In this document: piece after piece, positions 1 to 5,030 of the stretch | Layout of the letters: each line of letters begins with the position of its first letter | Position numbering within the stretch: position 1 is the stretch's first letter | Made by a program: the position numbers and the translations under genes | Source: Acidimicrobiaceae bacterium | Lineage (GTDB): Bacteria > Actinomycetota > Acidimicrobiia > Acidimicrobiales > MedAcidi-G1 | DNA: 5,030 bases | Direction of reading: 5' to 3' | Assembly: GCA_003541675.1 (NCBI GenBank) | Contig: DPMC01000126.1 | Span: 1-5,030, forward strand | Notes under the pieces: model-generated | What the model was told of the DNA's origin: nothing | Database searches by the model: none | What the model saw: the letters and a program-made list of their open reading frames with translations, nothing else

Positions 1-869
1 GTCGCCCCCGATCGGGTCATGGCCACCGAGTCGGCATCGGGTCGGCGTCCGACTACCACGCCGATTCGGTCGGCGGGCAGGGTGACCCGTGCGCCGGAGT
101 TTTCGCCGCCCACCTGCTCGACGATCAGCCCGTGGTCGTCGACCCCGACGGCCAGGTGGCCTAGGCACAACCCGACTCCGAGGCCACGCAGCCCGCGTTC
201 GACAAGGCGGGTGGTCCGGACGCCGAAGCTCGCCAGCACGCGGTCCTCAGACTCGACGATGGTCACCTCGCTGCCCAGCTTTGCGAAGGCGCAGCCCAAC
301 TCGATTCCGACGTAGCCGCCGCCGACCAGCACCAGCCGGTCGGGGAGCGTGTCGGTCGACAGCAATTCAGCCGAACCGACGACCCGATCCCCGTCCAGGG
401 GCACGTCGGGCAGTTCGATGGGACGGGAACCGGTGGCCACGATGACGTCACGGGGATCCAGGAACTCCACGGTGTCGCCACGCTCGACCGAGACCCGGCC
501 GGGCCGGGTAAATCGTCCGTGCCCCGGCAGCACCCTTACCCCAGCATCGGCCAACAGCCTCGACACTCCGGAGGTGAGGTCGCTGACCACGCCCGCCAGA
601 TGGGCCCGGACCCGACCCATGTCGACTGTGGAGGTTGCGTCGATGCCCCACGAGCCGATCCGCCCGGTTAGGGCGTAAGCGTCGGCGACTTCGATGAGCG
701 TCTTGGACGGGATGCATCCGACATTGAGACACGTTCCGCCAATGGCCCCGCGTTCGACGAGAGTCACGTCGCGGCCCAGGCGGGCGGCGCGGAGGGCCGC
801 TGCGTAGCCGCCCGGTCCGGCACCGATGACCAACAGGTCAACCGGACTGGCTACCTCGCCGACGACCAC
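1..869 (-). CDS. lpd: Dihydrolipoyl dehydrogenase (E3), C-terminus cut by window edge
   Basis: This is the flavoprotein disulfide reductase that reoxidises the dihydrolipoyl group of E2, passing electrons through a Cys pair and FAD to NAD+ in the cytoplasm. The GTG start at 869 lies four bases after the E2 stop, and 289 codons are visible. Near the N-terminus is the FAD Rossmann motif GAGPGGYAAALRAARLG (residues 16-32). It is followed by the redox-active disulfide motif GGTCLNVGCIPSK (Cys47 and Cys52), then the ATGSRP segment (145-150), and the NAD-binding motif VGGGYVGIELGCAFAKLG (182-199). The VGRRPDAD segment (273-280) leads to the second FAD contact. Family members are about 460-470 residues, so the dimerisation domain with the catalytic His-Glu pair lies off the left edge. 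Position as last visible gene of the E1-E2-E3 operon supports the role. I see no clear Shine-Dalgarno sequence, so translation may be coupled to E2. Identity as an E3-type reductase is very likely; which complexes it serves in the cell is not shown. Confidence 0.95.
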   Translation of the reverse strand, partial: MVVGEVASPVDLLVIGAGPGGYAAALRAARLGRDVTLVERGAIGGTCLNVGCIPSKTLIEVADAYALTGRIGSWGIDATSTVDMGRVRAHLAGVVSDLTSGVSRLLADAGVRVLPGHGRFTRPGRVSVERGDTVEFLDPRDVIVATGSRPIELPDVPLDGDRVVGSAELLSTDTLPDRLVLVGGGYVGIELGCAFAKLGSEVTIVESEDRVLASFGVRTTRLVERGLRGLGVGLCLGHLAVGVDDHGLIVEQVGGENSGARVTLPADRIGVVVGRRPDADSVAMTRSGA

Positions 870-873
870 CGGT

Positions 874-2148
874 TCAGGCTTCGATGAGCAGGTGTAGCGG
901 CTCGATGAGGTCGTCGATCACGGCTTTCCGAAACGTCTCGGCGAGGTCGCCGTCGATGAGCCGGTGGTCGGCGCCCAGAACCACCGGAAGGGTGGGTCGG
1001 GCCAGCACCTCGCCCCCGACGGCCACGGGTCGTTCTGCGATCGCACCGAGTCCGAGGATGGCGCCTTGGCCCGGTGGAATGATCGGGGTGGCAAACCGCC
1101 CGCCCAGCGAGCCGTAATTGGTGATGGTGAAGGTCGCGCCAGAGAGGTCTGCGATCGTGAGGTCGCCGGCTCGGGCAGCTGCGACCAGTGAGGCGATTCG
1201 TTCGGCCATGGTGAAGAGGTCGAGCGTGCCGGCGTTGTGCACCACGGGTACGACAAGCCCCCGGTCAGTCGCTGTGGCGATGCCAAGGTTGACCTCCTCT
1301 GGAATGACGATGACGTCGCCTGGGTGGCCCTCCACGCGGCCGTTGACCACGGGGAATCGCCGGAGCGCCCGTGCCGCTGCGACGGCAGCAATGGTCAGAG
1401 GCGTTACCTGCGCCGCTCCCGGACGGTCCATTGAGCGGACCCGTGTCCGGAAGTCGACCAGCAGCGATGCGTCGAGTTCGTCCATTGTGTGGATGTGAGG
1501 GATCTCCGTCCACGCCTGGACCATGTTGCGGGCCACCACGCCTCGGAGGCCTCGGAGGGGGTGGCGGCCCGGCGGCATCTGGCCCAATGTGCTGGACATT
1601 GGCTGGGAACCAGCGTCGGTGGGTAGCGAGACGAGACGAGTGGATGGCTTTGGTCCAGAGGCGGACACCGGAGTCTCTGCGTTCCGCACGTCGTCGGCGG
1701 TGATCCTCCCTGCGGGACCGGTTCCAGTCACCGTGTTCAGGTCCACTCCCGATTGGAGGGCCAGCCGCCGGGTGGCCGGCGCGGCCTTCGGTCGAGTGGT
1801 TGTCGCCGATCGCTGTGTGTCCGATGGTTGCGGAGTGGATCCGGAGACGGGGTCCTTGACCGATTCGGCCGCCGATGGTGGTCGGAGTGCCCCAGCATCC
1901 GCCGTGTCCGAGCCGTCGTCGATCTCGATGAGTACCTCGCCCACCCTGATACGGACGCCCTCGGCGGCTCCGAGTGACAACACCGTGCCGGACACCGGTG
2001 ACGGCAGTTCCGAACTGGCCTTGTCGGTGAGTACCTCCACCAGAGCTTGGTCGCGTGCGACGACGTCACCGATCGCCACGAACCATTCGACGATCTCAGC
2101 TTCGTCGAGGCCCTCGCCGATATCGGGTAGTCGGAAGACGTGGGCCAC
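874..2148 (-). CDS. bkdC: Lipoyl-dependent acyltransferase E2 of a 2-oxoacid dehydrogenase complex (branched-chain type favoured)
   Basis: This 424-residue E2 core takes the acyl group from E1 onto its lipoyl arm and transfers it to CoA. Three modules are visible. The N-terminal lipoyl domain (about 2-78) has FRLPDIGEGLDEAE and the lipoylation site VLTDKAS, with Lys43 as the modified residue. After a Pro/Ser/Thr-rich linker comes the peripheral-subunit-binding domain (about 124-157) with TRRLALQSGVDL and GTGPAGRITADDV, which holds E1 or E3. A second linker leads to the catalytic domain (about 195-424), with FTITNYGSLGG (340-350) and the active-site motif DHRLIDG (394-400; His395 and Asp399). 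There is a single lipoyl domain. The NYGSLGGRFATPII segment resembles branched-chain E2s more than acetyltransferases. The GTG start is chosen because the lipoyl domain begins immediately after it; it lies 11 bases past the E1-beta stop with only a weak ribosome site. The frame stays open for 78 codons upstream, but that stretch lies over E1-beta and matches nothing. Pyruvate as substrate remains possible. Confidence 0.93.
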   Translation of the reverse strand: MAHVFRLPDIGEGLDEAEIVEWFVAIGDVVARDQALVEVLTDKASSELPSPVSGTVLSLGAAEGVRIRVGEVLIEIDDGSDTADAGALRPPSAAESVKDPVSGSTPQPSDTQRSATTTRPKAAPATRRLALQSGVDLNTVTGTGPAGRITADDVRNAETPVSASGPKPSTRLVSLPTDAGSQPMSSTLGQMPPGRHPLRGLRGVVARNMVQAWTEIPHIHTMDELDASLLVDFRTRVRSMDRPGAAQVTPLTIAAVAAARALRRFPVVNGRVEGHPGDVIVIPEEVNLGIATATDRGLVVPVVHNAGTLDLFTMAERIASLVAAARAGDLTIADLSGATFTITNYGSLGGRFATPIIPPGQGAILGLGAIAERPVAVGGEVLARPTLPVVLGADHRLIDGDLAETFRKAVIDDLIEPLHLLIEA

Positions 2149-2159
2149 GGAACCGACGC

Positions 2160-3149
2160 TCAGGCAGTCTCGAGGGTGCGACGGACCGCAGCGGCGATCC
2201 GGGCCTCGTCGGGAACGAAAGTATCTTCGAGCATCCCCACCGGATAAGGCACGTCGAAGCCCGACACGCGGACCACTGGTGCTTCCAGTGACCAGAAACA
2301 CTCCTCGACAATGGTGGCCACTACCTCGCCTGCGAAACCGCCGGTCGGGGAGGCTTCCTCCACGACCACCGCCCGGCCACACCGATCCACCGCTTCAGCG
2401 ATGGCCTCGATATCGAGGGGAACCAGACTCCGGAGATCGAGGACGGCAACCGATAATCCCTCTTCGGCCAGGGAGTCGGCGACCCGGCAGGCCAGTTCGA
2501 CCTGGTAACTCCAGGCGATGATCACCAGGTCGTCGCCCTCGCGTGCCGAACGCGCCAACCCGAGGGGCACTACATGGTCGCCATCTGGCACCTCGCCACG
2601 GATGCCCCGGTAGCCGCGCAGTGGTTCGAGAAACATCACCGGGTCGGAATCGCGCACCGCAGAAGCCAGCAGACCCTTGGCGTCGGCGGCGGTGGCCGGC
2701 GTGACCACCTTGAGGCCCGGGATATTGGCCAACTGGCCCTCTAGTGAGTCCGAGTGCATCTCCGGGGTCCGGACGCCACCGCCGAACGGAGCCCGGATGG
2801 TGATGGCTGGTTCGAACCGTCCCTGAGAGCGGTACCGCAGTCGGGCAACCTGCCCGGCGATCTGATGCATGGCCTGATAGGAGAAGCCGAGGAACTGGAT
2901 CTCGGCGACCGGGACCAATCCGGCCATGGCCAGCCCGACAGCCGATCCGACAATCACGCCCTCGGCCAGCGGCGTGTCGACCACCCGGTCAGCACCGAAC
3001 TTCTCAAAGAGGCCCTCGGTGGCCCGGAAGACGCCACCTACCTGGCCGATGTCTTCGCCGAGGAGCACCACACGCTCGTCGCGGGCCATCTCCCCGTGCA
3101 AGGCCTCGTTGATGGCTTGAAGCATGTTCATTTCGGAGGTACCGGTCAT
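2160..3149 (-). CDS. bkdB: 2-oxoacid dehydrogenase E1 component, beta subunit
   Basis: This is the beta half of the thiamine-diphosphate-dependent decarboxylase E1 (329 residues, normal for the family), forming an alpha2beta2 tetramer with the product of the upstream gene. The N-terminal pyrimidine-binding domain shows LLGEDIGQVGGVF (about 29-41) and DTPLAEG (58-64), where Glu63 is the expected residue activating the cofactor. It continues with AEIQFLGFSYQAMHQI and the RAPFGGGVRTPEMHSDSLEG stretch. The C-terminal transketolase-type domain includes VLDLRSLVPLDIEAI and GRAVVVEEA. The FLEPLRGYRGIRGEVP segment resembles the E1-beta of Gram-positive PDH and BCKDH complexes. The ATG start overlaps the E1-alpha stop in an ATGA, which suggests translational coupling and equal synthesis of the two chains. 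The sequence alone does not separate pyruvate from branched-chain specificity; the symbol follows the mycobacterial naming by analogy. Confidence 0.94.
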   Translation of the reverse strand: MTGTSEMNMLQAINEALHGEMARDERVVLLGEDIGQVGGVFRATEGLFEKFGADRVVDTPLAEGVIVGSAVGLAMAGLVPVAEIQFLGFSYQAMHQIAGQVARLRYRSQGRFEPAITIRAPFGGGVRTPEMHSDSLEGQLANIPGLKVVTPATAADAKGLLASAVRDSDPVMFLEPLRGYRGIRGEVPDGDHVVPLGLARSAREGDDLVIIAWSYQVELACRVADSLAEEGLSVAVLDLRSLVPLDIEAIAEAVDRCGRAVVVEEASPTGGFAGEVVATIVEECFWSLEAPVVRVSGFDVPYPVGMLEDTFVPDEARIAAAVRRTLETA

Positions 3150-4138
3150 GGGGCGCCGTCCAGTAGCGCAGCCCGCTGACGGGCCACCCGGGGGGTGTCG
3201 GTCGCAAAGCAGTGGTCGAAGATGGCATCGGTTGCCAGGGGCTGGGCAATGGCCCGTTCGAACGCCTCGTCGATACGGGTCATGGCTTCGGTCTCGACGA
3301 TTGAGCGGATCTTGTCGTCCCAGAGCCCGAGCCCGGCTAGGTGGTCGGCCAGACGCTCGATCGGGTCGTCCCGACGGGCGGCCTCGAGGTCCTCGGCTGG
3401 GACATAACGGGTGGGATCGTCGGCTGTCGTGTGGGCGCCGAGCCTGTACACAACGGCTTCAATGAGCGTTGGTCCACCTCCATCCAGTGCCCGTCGCCGC
3501 GCCTCGTCGACAGCGTCAAACACCGCAGCTGCGTCATTTCCGTCGATACGGATGCCAGGCATTCCGTAGCCGACGGCACGATCGGCCAACGTCTCGGCGG
3601 CGGTCTGCTGGTGTAGCGGTGTGGAAATGGCCCACTGGTTGTTCACGCACAGAAGGATCACTGGCGCCTTCAGGACGCCAGCCAGGTTGGCTGCTTCGTG
3701 GAAGTCCCCTTCAGAACTGGACCCGTCTCCAAAGAACACGGTGGTCACGCCAGGTTCGTCTTGCAGGGTCATGCCCCAGGCCAATCCGACGGCGTGGGGA
3801 ATCTGGGTGGCCAGCGAAATCTGCAGCGGAGCGACCCGCACCGATGGCGGAAACCTGCTGCCGTCGGGATGGCCGATGTTGTAGAGCATGTACTGCTCGA
3901 GCACCTCAGGGCCGAAGCGTTGGAGGGCAAGAGGCTCCCGGTACTGGGGCATGATCCAGTCGTGCGTGGGGTCCAGGGCGTGGGCCGTGGCGGCCACCAC
4001 GGCCTCGTGTCCGTCGATGGGGGCGAGAGTGCCGACCTGGCCCTGACGTTGGAGATTCCACAGTCGGGCGGCCTGGGTCCGGGCCTCCACCATGTCTACG
4101 AGGATGGCTCGAAGTTGTTCGTCCGACGGTCGGGTCAC
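3146..4138 (-). CDS. bkdA: 2-oxoacid dehydrogenase E1 component, alpha subunit
   Basis: This 330-residue thiamine-diphosphate-binding subunit catalyses decarboxylation of a 2-oxoacid and reductive acylation of E2 lipoamide together with E1-beta. The diphosphate/Mg motif runs from GDGSSSEGDFHEAANLAG (137-154) to NNQWAIS (166-172), matching the family pattern GDG-X(n)-NN. NLQRQG (28-33), the GHE segment (43-45) and IMPQYRE (62-68) are typical of the N-terminal half. YRLGAHTTADDPTRY (231-245) is the active-site loop carrying the conserved His236. From memory, the stretch from NNQWAIS through GYGMPGIRIDGND and the HTTADDPTRY loop is close to mycobacterial BkdA (also annotated PdhA) and to Bacillus PdhA. 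The GTG start at 4138 is preceded by a weak AGG nine bases upstream, and no in-frame ATG lies close before it; the next internal ATG is codon 16. It is the first gene of the operon. Branched-chain 2-oxoacids are my favoured substrate, because many actinobacteria use a homodimeric AceE for pyruvate; this is inference. Confidence 0.94.
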   Translation of the reverse strand: MTRPSDEQLRAILVDMVEARTQAARLWNLQRQGQVGTLAPIDGHEAVVAATAHALDPTHDWIMPQYREPLALQRFGPEVLEQYMLYNIGHPDGSRFPPSVRVAPLQISLATQIPHAVGLAWGMTLQDEPGVTTVFFGDGSSSEGDFHEAANLAGVLKAPVILLCVNNQWAISTPLHQQTAAETLADRAVGYGMPGIRIDGNDAAAVFDAVDEARRRALDGGGPTLIEAVVYRLGAHTTADDPTRYVPAEDLEAARRDDPIERLADHLAGLGLWDDKIRSIVETEAMTRIDEAFERAIAQPLATDAIFDHCFATDTPRVARQRAALLDGAP

Positions 4139-4217
4139 ACCGATGAACCTAGCCGCGGGCGTCTCAGCGGTTGCCGGTCACAGGTGTCCAAAGTCACTAG
4201 GTTCGGCACGGTCCGGG

Positions 4218-4246
4218 GGTATACCTGTCGGTAACTTGTTGTCCAA
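4218..4246 (-). promoter_or_regulatory. Candidate sigma70-type promoter of the E1-E2-E3 operon
   Basis: Read on the minus strand, TTGGAC (4246-4241) is followed after exactly 17 bases by TATACC (4223-4218). The first three bases of the -35 and the TATA of the -10 fit housekeeping consensus; the other positions do not. Transcription would start near 4211 and give a leader of about 70 bases before the GTG at 4138. The -10 lies within the palindrome GGTATACC (4218-4225), so the same bases present TATACC on the plus strand as well. No other good promoter was seen upstream of the operon. Spacing and position support the call, but the hexamers are imperfect. Confidence 0.4.
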
Positions 4247-4248
4247 CA
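4237..4248. promoter_or_regulatory. Operator-like dyad overlapping the -35 of the operon promoter
   Basis: TGTTG-TC-CAACA is a perfect five-base inverted repeat with a two-base centre. It covers the candidate -35 element (4241-4246) of the minus-strand promoter, where a bound repressor would block transcription of the dehydrogenase operon. No regulator gene is visible, and short dyads occur by chance, so this is only a possible site. Confidence 0.25.
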
Positions 4249-4282
4249 GCGGTTTCCATTCCCCCCTCGGGAGCCGCACATA

Positions 4283-4364
4283 CCTCCGGCCCGAACCCCC
4301 CCCGGTTCCAGAGGCCGAGAGTGACCGCACGCCCCGCCCCCCCCGGTGGGGCGTGCGCAGTTTT
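4283..4364 (+). ncRNA. 6C-type small RNA (two hairpins with CCCCCC loops)
   Basis: Two successive hairpins each expose a loop of exactly six cytosines. Hairpin 1 has an outer stem CGGCC (4287-4291) with GGCCG (4313-4317), an internal loop of 1 by 4 bases, an inner stem GAACC (4293-4297) with GGTTC (4304-4308), and loop 4298-4303. Hairpin 2 has ten Watson-Crick pairs (4326-4335 with 4348-4357), a G-T pair (4336/4347), two more C-G pairs, and loop 4339-4344; TTTT follows at 4361-4364. This matches the known architecture of the actinobacterial 6C RNA: two stem-loops with six or more C, the 3' one serving as terminator. Reported members include Mycobacterium B11 and the Corynebacterium 6C RNA, and the C-loops are known to bind G-rich mRNA sites. 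The 5' end is uncertain. Plus-strand TATACC (4220) and TAACTT (4232) are weak -10 candidates without a good -35, and would give an RNA of about 120-130 bases that includes a third C6 run at 4261-4266. The call rests on structure read by eye. Confidence 0.72.
4326..4364 (+). terminator. Intrinsic terminator formed by the second C6-loop hairpin
   Basis: A 13-pair GC-rich stem (10 Watson-Crick pairs, one G-T, two C-G) with a C6 loop ends at 4357 and is followed within three bases by TTTT (4361-4364). On the plus strand this is a textbook rho-independent terminator. Read on the minus strand the stem is not followed by a T-run. It sits upstream of the plus-strand gene at 4462, with no protein gene before it, which argues that it ends a short RNA. 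Confidence 0.7.
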
Positions 4365-4391
4365 GTGGCCATGACCAGCGATGCCTACCAT
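4363..4391 (+). promoter_or_regulatory. Candidate promoter of the split-barrel flavoprotein gene
   Basis: TTGTGG (4363-4368) and TACCAT (4386-4391) are separated by 17 bases. The -10 fits the actinobacterial TAnnnT pattern, and the -35 keeps only the TTG. Transcription would begin near 4398, leaving a leader of about 64 bases before the GTG at 4462. The -35 overlaps the last bases of the T-run that ends the upstream RNA, so the gene would have its own promoter just past that terminator. The match is modest. Confidence 0.33.
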
Positions 4392-4461
4392 CCATGGGCC
4401 GGAAGGATGTCTGACCGGCGCCCGGCACGGAAAGGTGACGGGTCGAGACGAGGGGGACCCG

Positions 4462-4956
4462 GTGGGGGAGAGTCGACGTGACCGCATAAGGATGAACAAG
4501 GAGGAACTGGCGGCGTTCATTGCGGACCAGAAGAGCCTTCAGGTGGCGTGCCACGACCGGGACGGCGCCATCCACCTTTCCACCCTCTGGTTTGCCATGG
4601 CCGAGGATCGTTTTGCCTTCGGGACCTACACGAAGTCGCAGAAGATCGTGAATCTGAAACGGGACGACCGCATCACTGTCCTCCTCGAAGACGGGACGAA
4701 GTACGACCAGCTCCGCGGGGCGATGGTCAGGGGACGGGCCGTTCTCCACGCCGAGGACGGTGCGGGGGGCGCCGATGAGGTCCGGCGGGTAGCCCGGGCC
4801 GTGATGCGTCGCTACGAGCCGGACATTCCCGAGGAACACTTCGAGGGCGCGGTGGAACTGTGGGCCGCCAAGCGCACCGTGGTGATCGTGGAGCCGGAGA
4901 AAGTCATCACCTGGGACCACACCAAACTCGGCGGTGCTGGCCCGTATGGGTACTAA
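4462..4956 (+). CDS. Pyridoxamine 5'-phosphate oxidase-like split-barrel protein (probable FMN or F420 binding)
   Basis: A 164-residue cytoplasmic protein of the PNPOx-like / F420-dependent split-barrel superfamily. Members bind FMN or F420, and many actinobacterial ones reduce unknown substrates. Visible family features, in order, are RRDRIRMNKEELAAFIADQ (residues 5-23), the strand pair around CHDRDGAIHLSTLWF (30-44), GTYTKSQKIVNLKRD (54-68) with the lysine/serine phosphate-contact region, and YDQLRGAMVRGRAVL (81-95). The length is typical. I chose the GTG start at 4462 over the ATG at 4492 for two reasons: the RRDxIRM stretch is conserved just before the first helix in related proteins, and AGGGGGA (4451-4457) lies four bases upstream. 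The ATG at 4492 has only AAGG directly abutting it. The frame is open back to an ATG at 4381, but that extension shows no family similarity. It is divergent from the dehydrogenase operon with no evident functional tie. True PNPOx of vitamin B6 synthesis is unlikely at this length and sequence; the substrate is unknown. Confidence 0.82.
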   Translation: MGESRRDRIRMNKEELAAFIADQKSLQVACHDRDGAIHLSTLWFAMAEDRFAFGTYTKSQKIVNLKRDDRITVLLEDGTKYDQLRGAMVRGRAVLHAEDGAGGADEVRRVARAVMRRYEPDIPEEHFEGAVELWAAKRTVVIVEPEKVITWDHTKLGGAGPYGY

Positions 4957-5010
4957 TGAAGCGATCTGGTCCGAGATCCCCCGGGCGTCGCCGGACCTAG
5001 GGTGATGGCC

Positions 5011-5030
5011 ATGGAATCCCTCTTCGCTGT
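5011..5030 (+). CDS. Possible start of a further gene, cut by the right edge
   Basis: ATG at 5011 opens a frame reading MESLFA plus a partial codon before the window ends. AGGG (4999-5002) lies eight bases upstream, a suitable ribosome-binding distance. In-frame GTG (5002) and ATG (5005) are alternatives with poorer spacing. It would follow the split-barrel gene by about 54 bases on the same strand. Too little is visible to name a product or to be sure it is a gene. Confidence 0.35.

Noticed and set aside
2149..2382. N-terminal extension of E2 by 78 in-frame codons
   Set aside because: This part overlaps the C-terminal coding region of E1-beta in another frame and has no similarity to E2. 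The lipoyl domain begins directly after the GTG at 2148.
1523..2521. Plus-strand open frame of 332 codons antisense to E2 and E1-beta
   Set aside because: Its translation is Arg/Pro/Ser-rich with no family motif. It lies opposite two genes with full catalytic motifs and reflects the low stop-codon frequency of GC-rich DNA.
3124..3954. Several plus-strand open frames opposite E1-alpha
   Set aside because: They are shadows of a gene with a complete thiamine-diphosphate motif, and their translations are of biased composition without domains.
4165..4254. Direct repeat CAGCGGTT at 4165-4172 and 4247-4254
   Set aside because: Eight bases repeated once about 80 bases apart is within chance, and the copies bear no consistent relation to a promoter.
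4381..4461. Longer start (ATG 4381) for the split-barrel protein
   Set aside because: The added residues are low-similarity, the start has no good ribosome site, and it would fall in the candidate promoter. The GTG at 4462 has AGGGGGA upstream and keeps the conserved RRDxIRM stretch.
4135..4920. Minus-strand open frame of 261 codons across the intergenic region and the split-barrel gene
   Set aside because: It is antisense to the recognisable split-barrel protein and runs through the C-loop hairpins and terminator; no protein motif is visible.
4963..4997. Small inverted repeats after the split-barrel gene (GATCT/AGATC at 4963-4978; GGTCCG/CGGACC at 4968-4997) as a terminator
   Set aside because: The stems are only five or six pairs, they compete with each other, and no T-run follows.
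1..5030. tRNA, rRNA, CRISPR array, insertion sequence or phage features
   Set aside because: No cloverleaf, repeated spacer pattern, transposase motif or terminal inverted repeats were seen; the window is densely packed with housekeeping-type genes.

Overview
This is a GC-rich window (about two thirds G+C by eye) that looks like an actinobacterium. The evidence is frequent GTG starts, an E1-alpha of the mycobacterial/Bacillus BkdA/PdhA type, and a two-hairpin RNA whose loops are each exactly six cytosines, the signature of the actinobacterial 6C RNA. A deep-branching or uncultured lineage such as Acidimicrobiia would fit, but that placement is inference.

Positions 1-4138 hold a minus-strand operon for a complete 2-oxoacid dehydrogenase complex. 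In transcription order it encodes E1-alpha (4138-3146), E1-beta (3149-2160, ATGA overlap), lipoyl acyltransferase E2 (2148-874) and dihydrolipoyl dehydrogenase E3 (869 to beyond the left edge, C-terminus missing). E1 decarboxylates a 2-oxoacid on thiamine diphosphate. E2 carries the acyl group on its lipoyl-lysine to CoA, and E3 reoxidises the lipoamide with FAD and NAD. All diagnostic catalytic motifs are present. I favour a branched-chain 2-oxoacid substrate, but pyruvate cannot be excluded.

Positions 4139-4461 form a divergent intergenic region rich in signals. A candidate minus-strand promoter for the operon (TTGGAC-17-TATACC) sits beside an operator-like dyad. To its right, on the plus strand, lie two C6-loop hairpins, the second followed by TTTT, which I read as a 6C-type small RNA with its own intrinsic terminator. 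A candidate promoter for the next gene overlaps that T-run.

Positions 4462-4956 encode, on the plus strand, a split-barrel flavin/F420-binding protein of the pyridoxamine-phosphate-oxidase-like superfamily. Its ribosome-binding region and start carry two G5 runs that could pair with the C6 loops of the adjacent RNA. A further plus-strand gene may begin at 5011, with only seven codons visible.

The enzymes are ordinary. The part most worth a second look is the C-loop RNA and its relation to the G-rich start of its neighbour.
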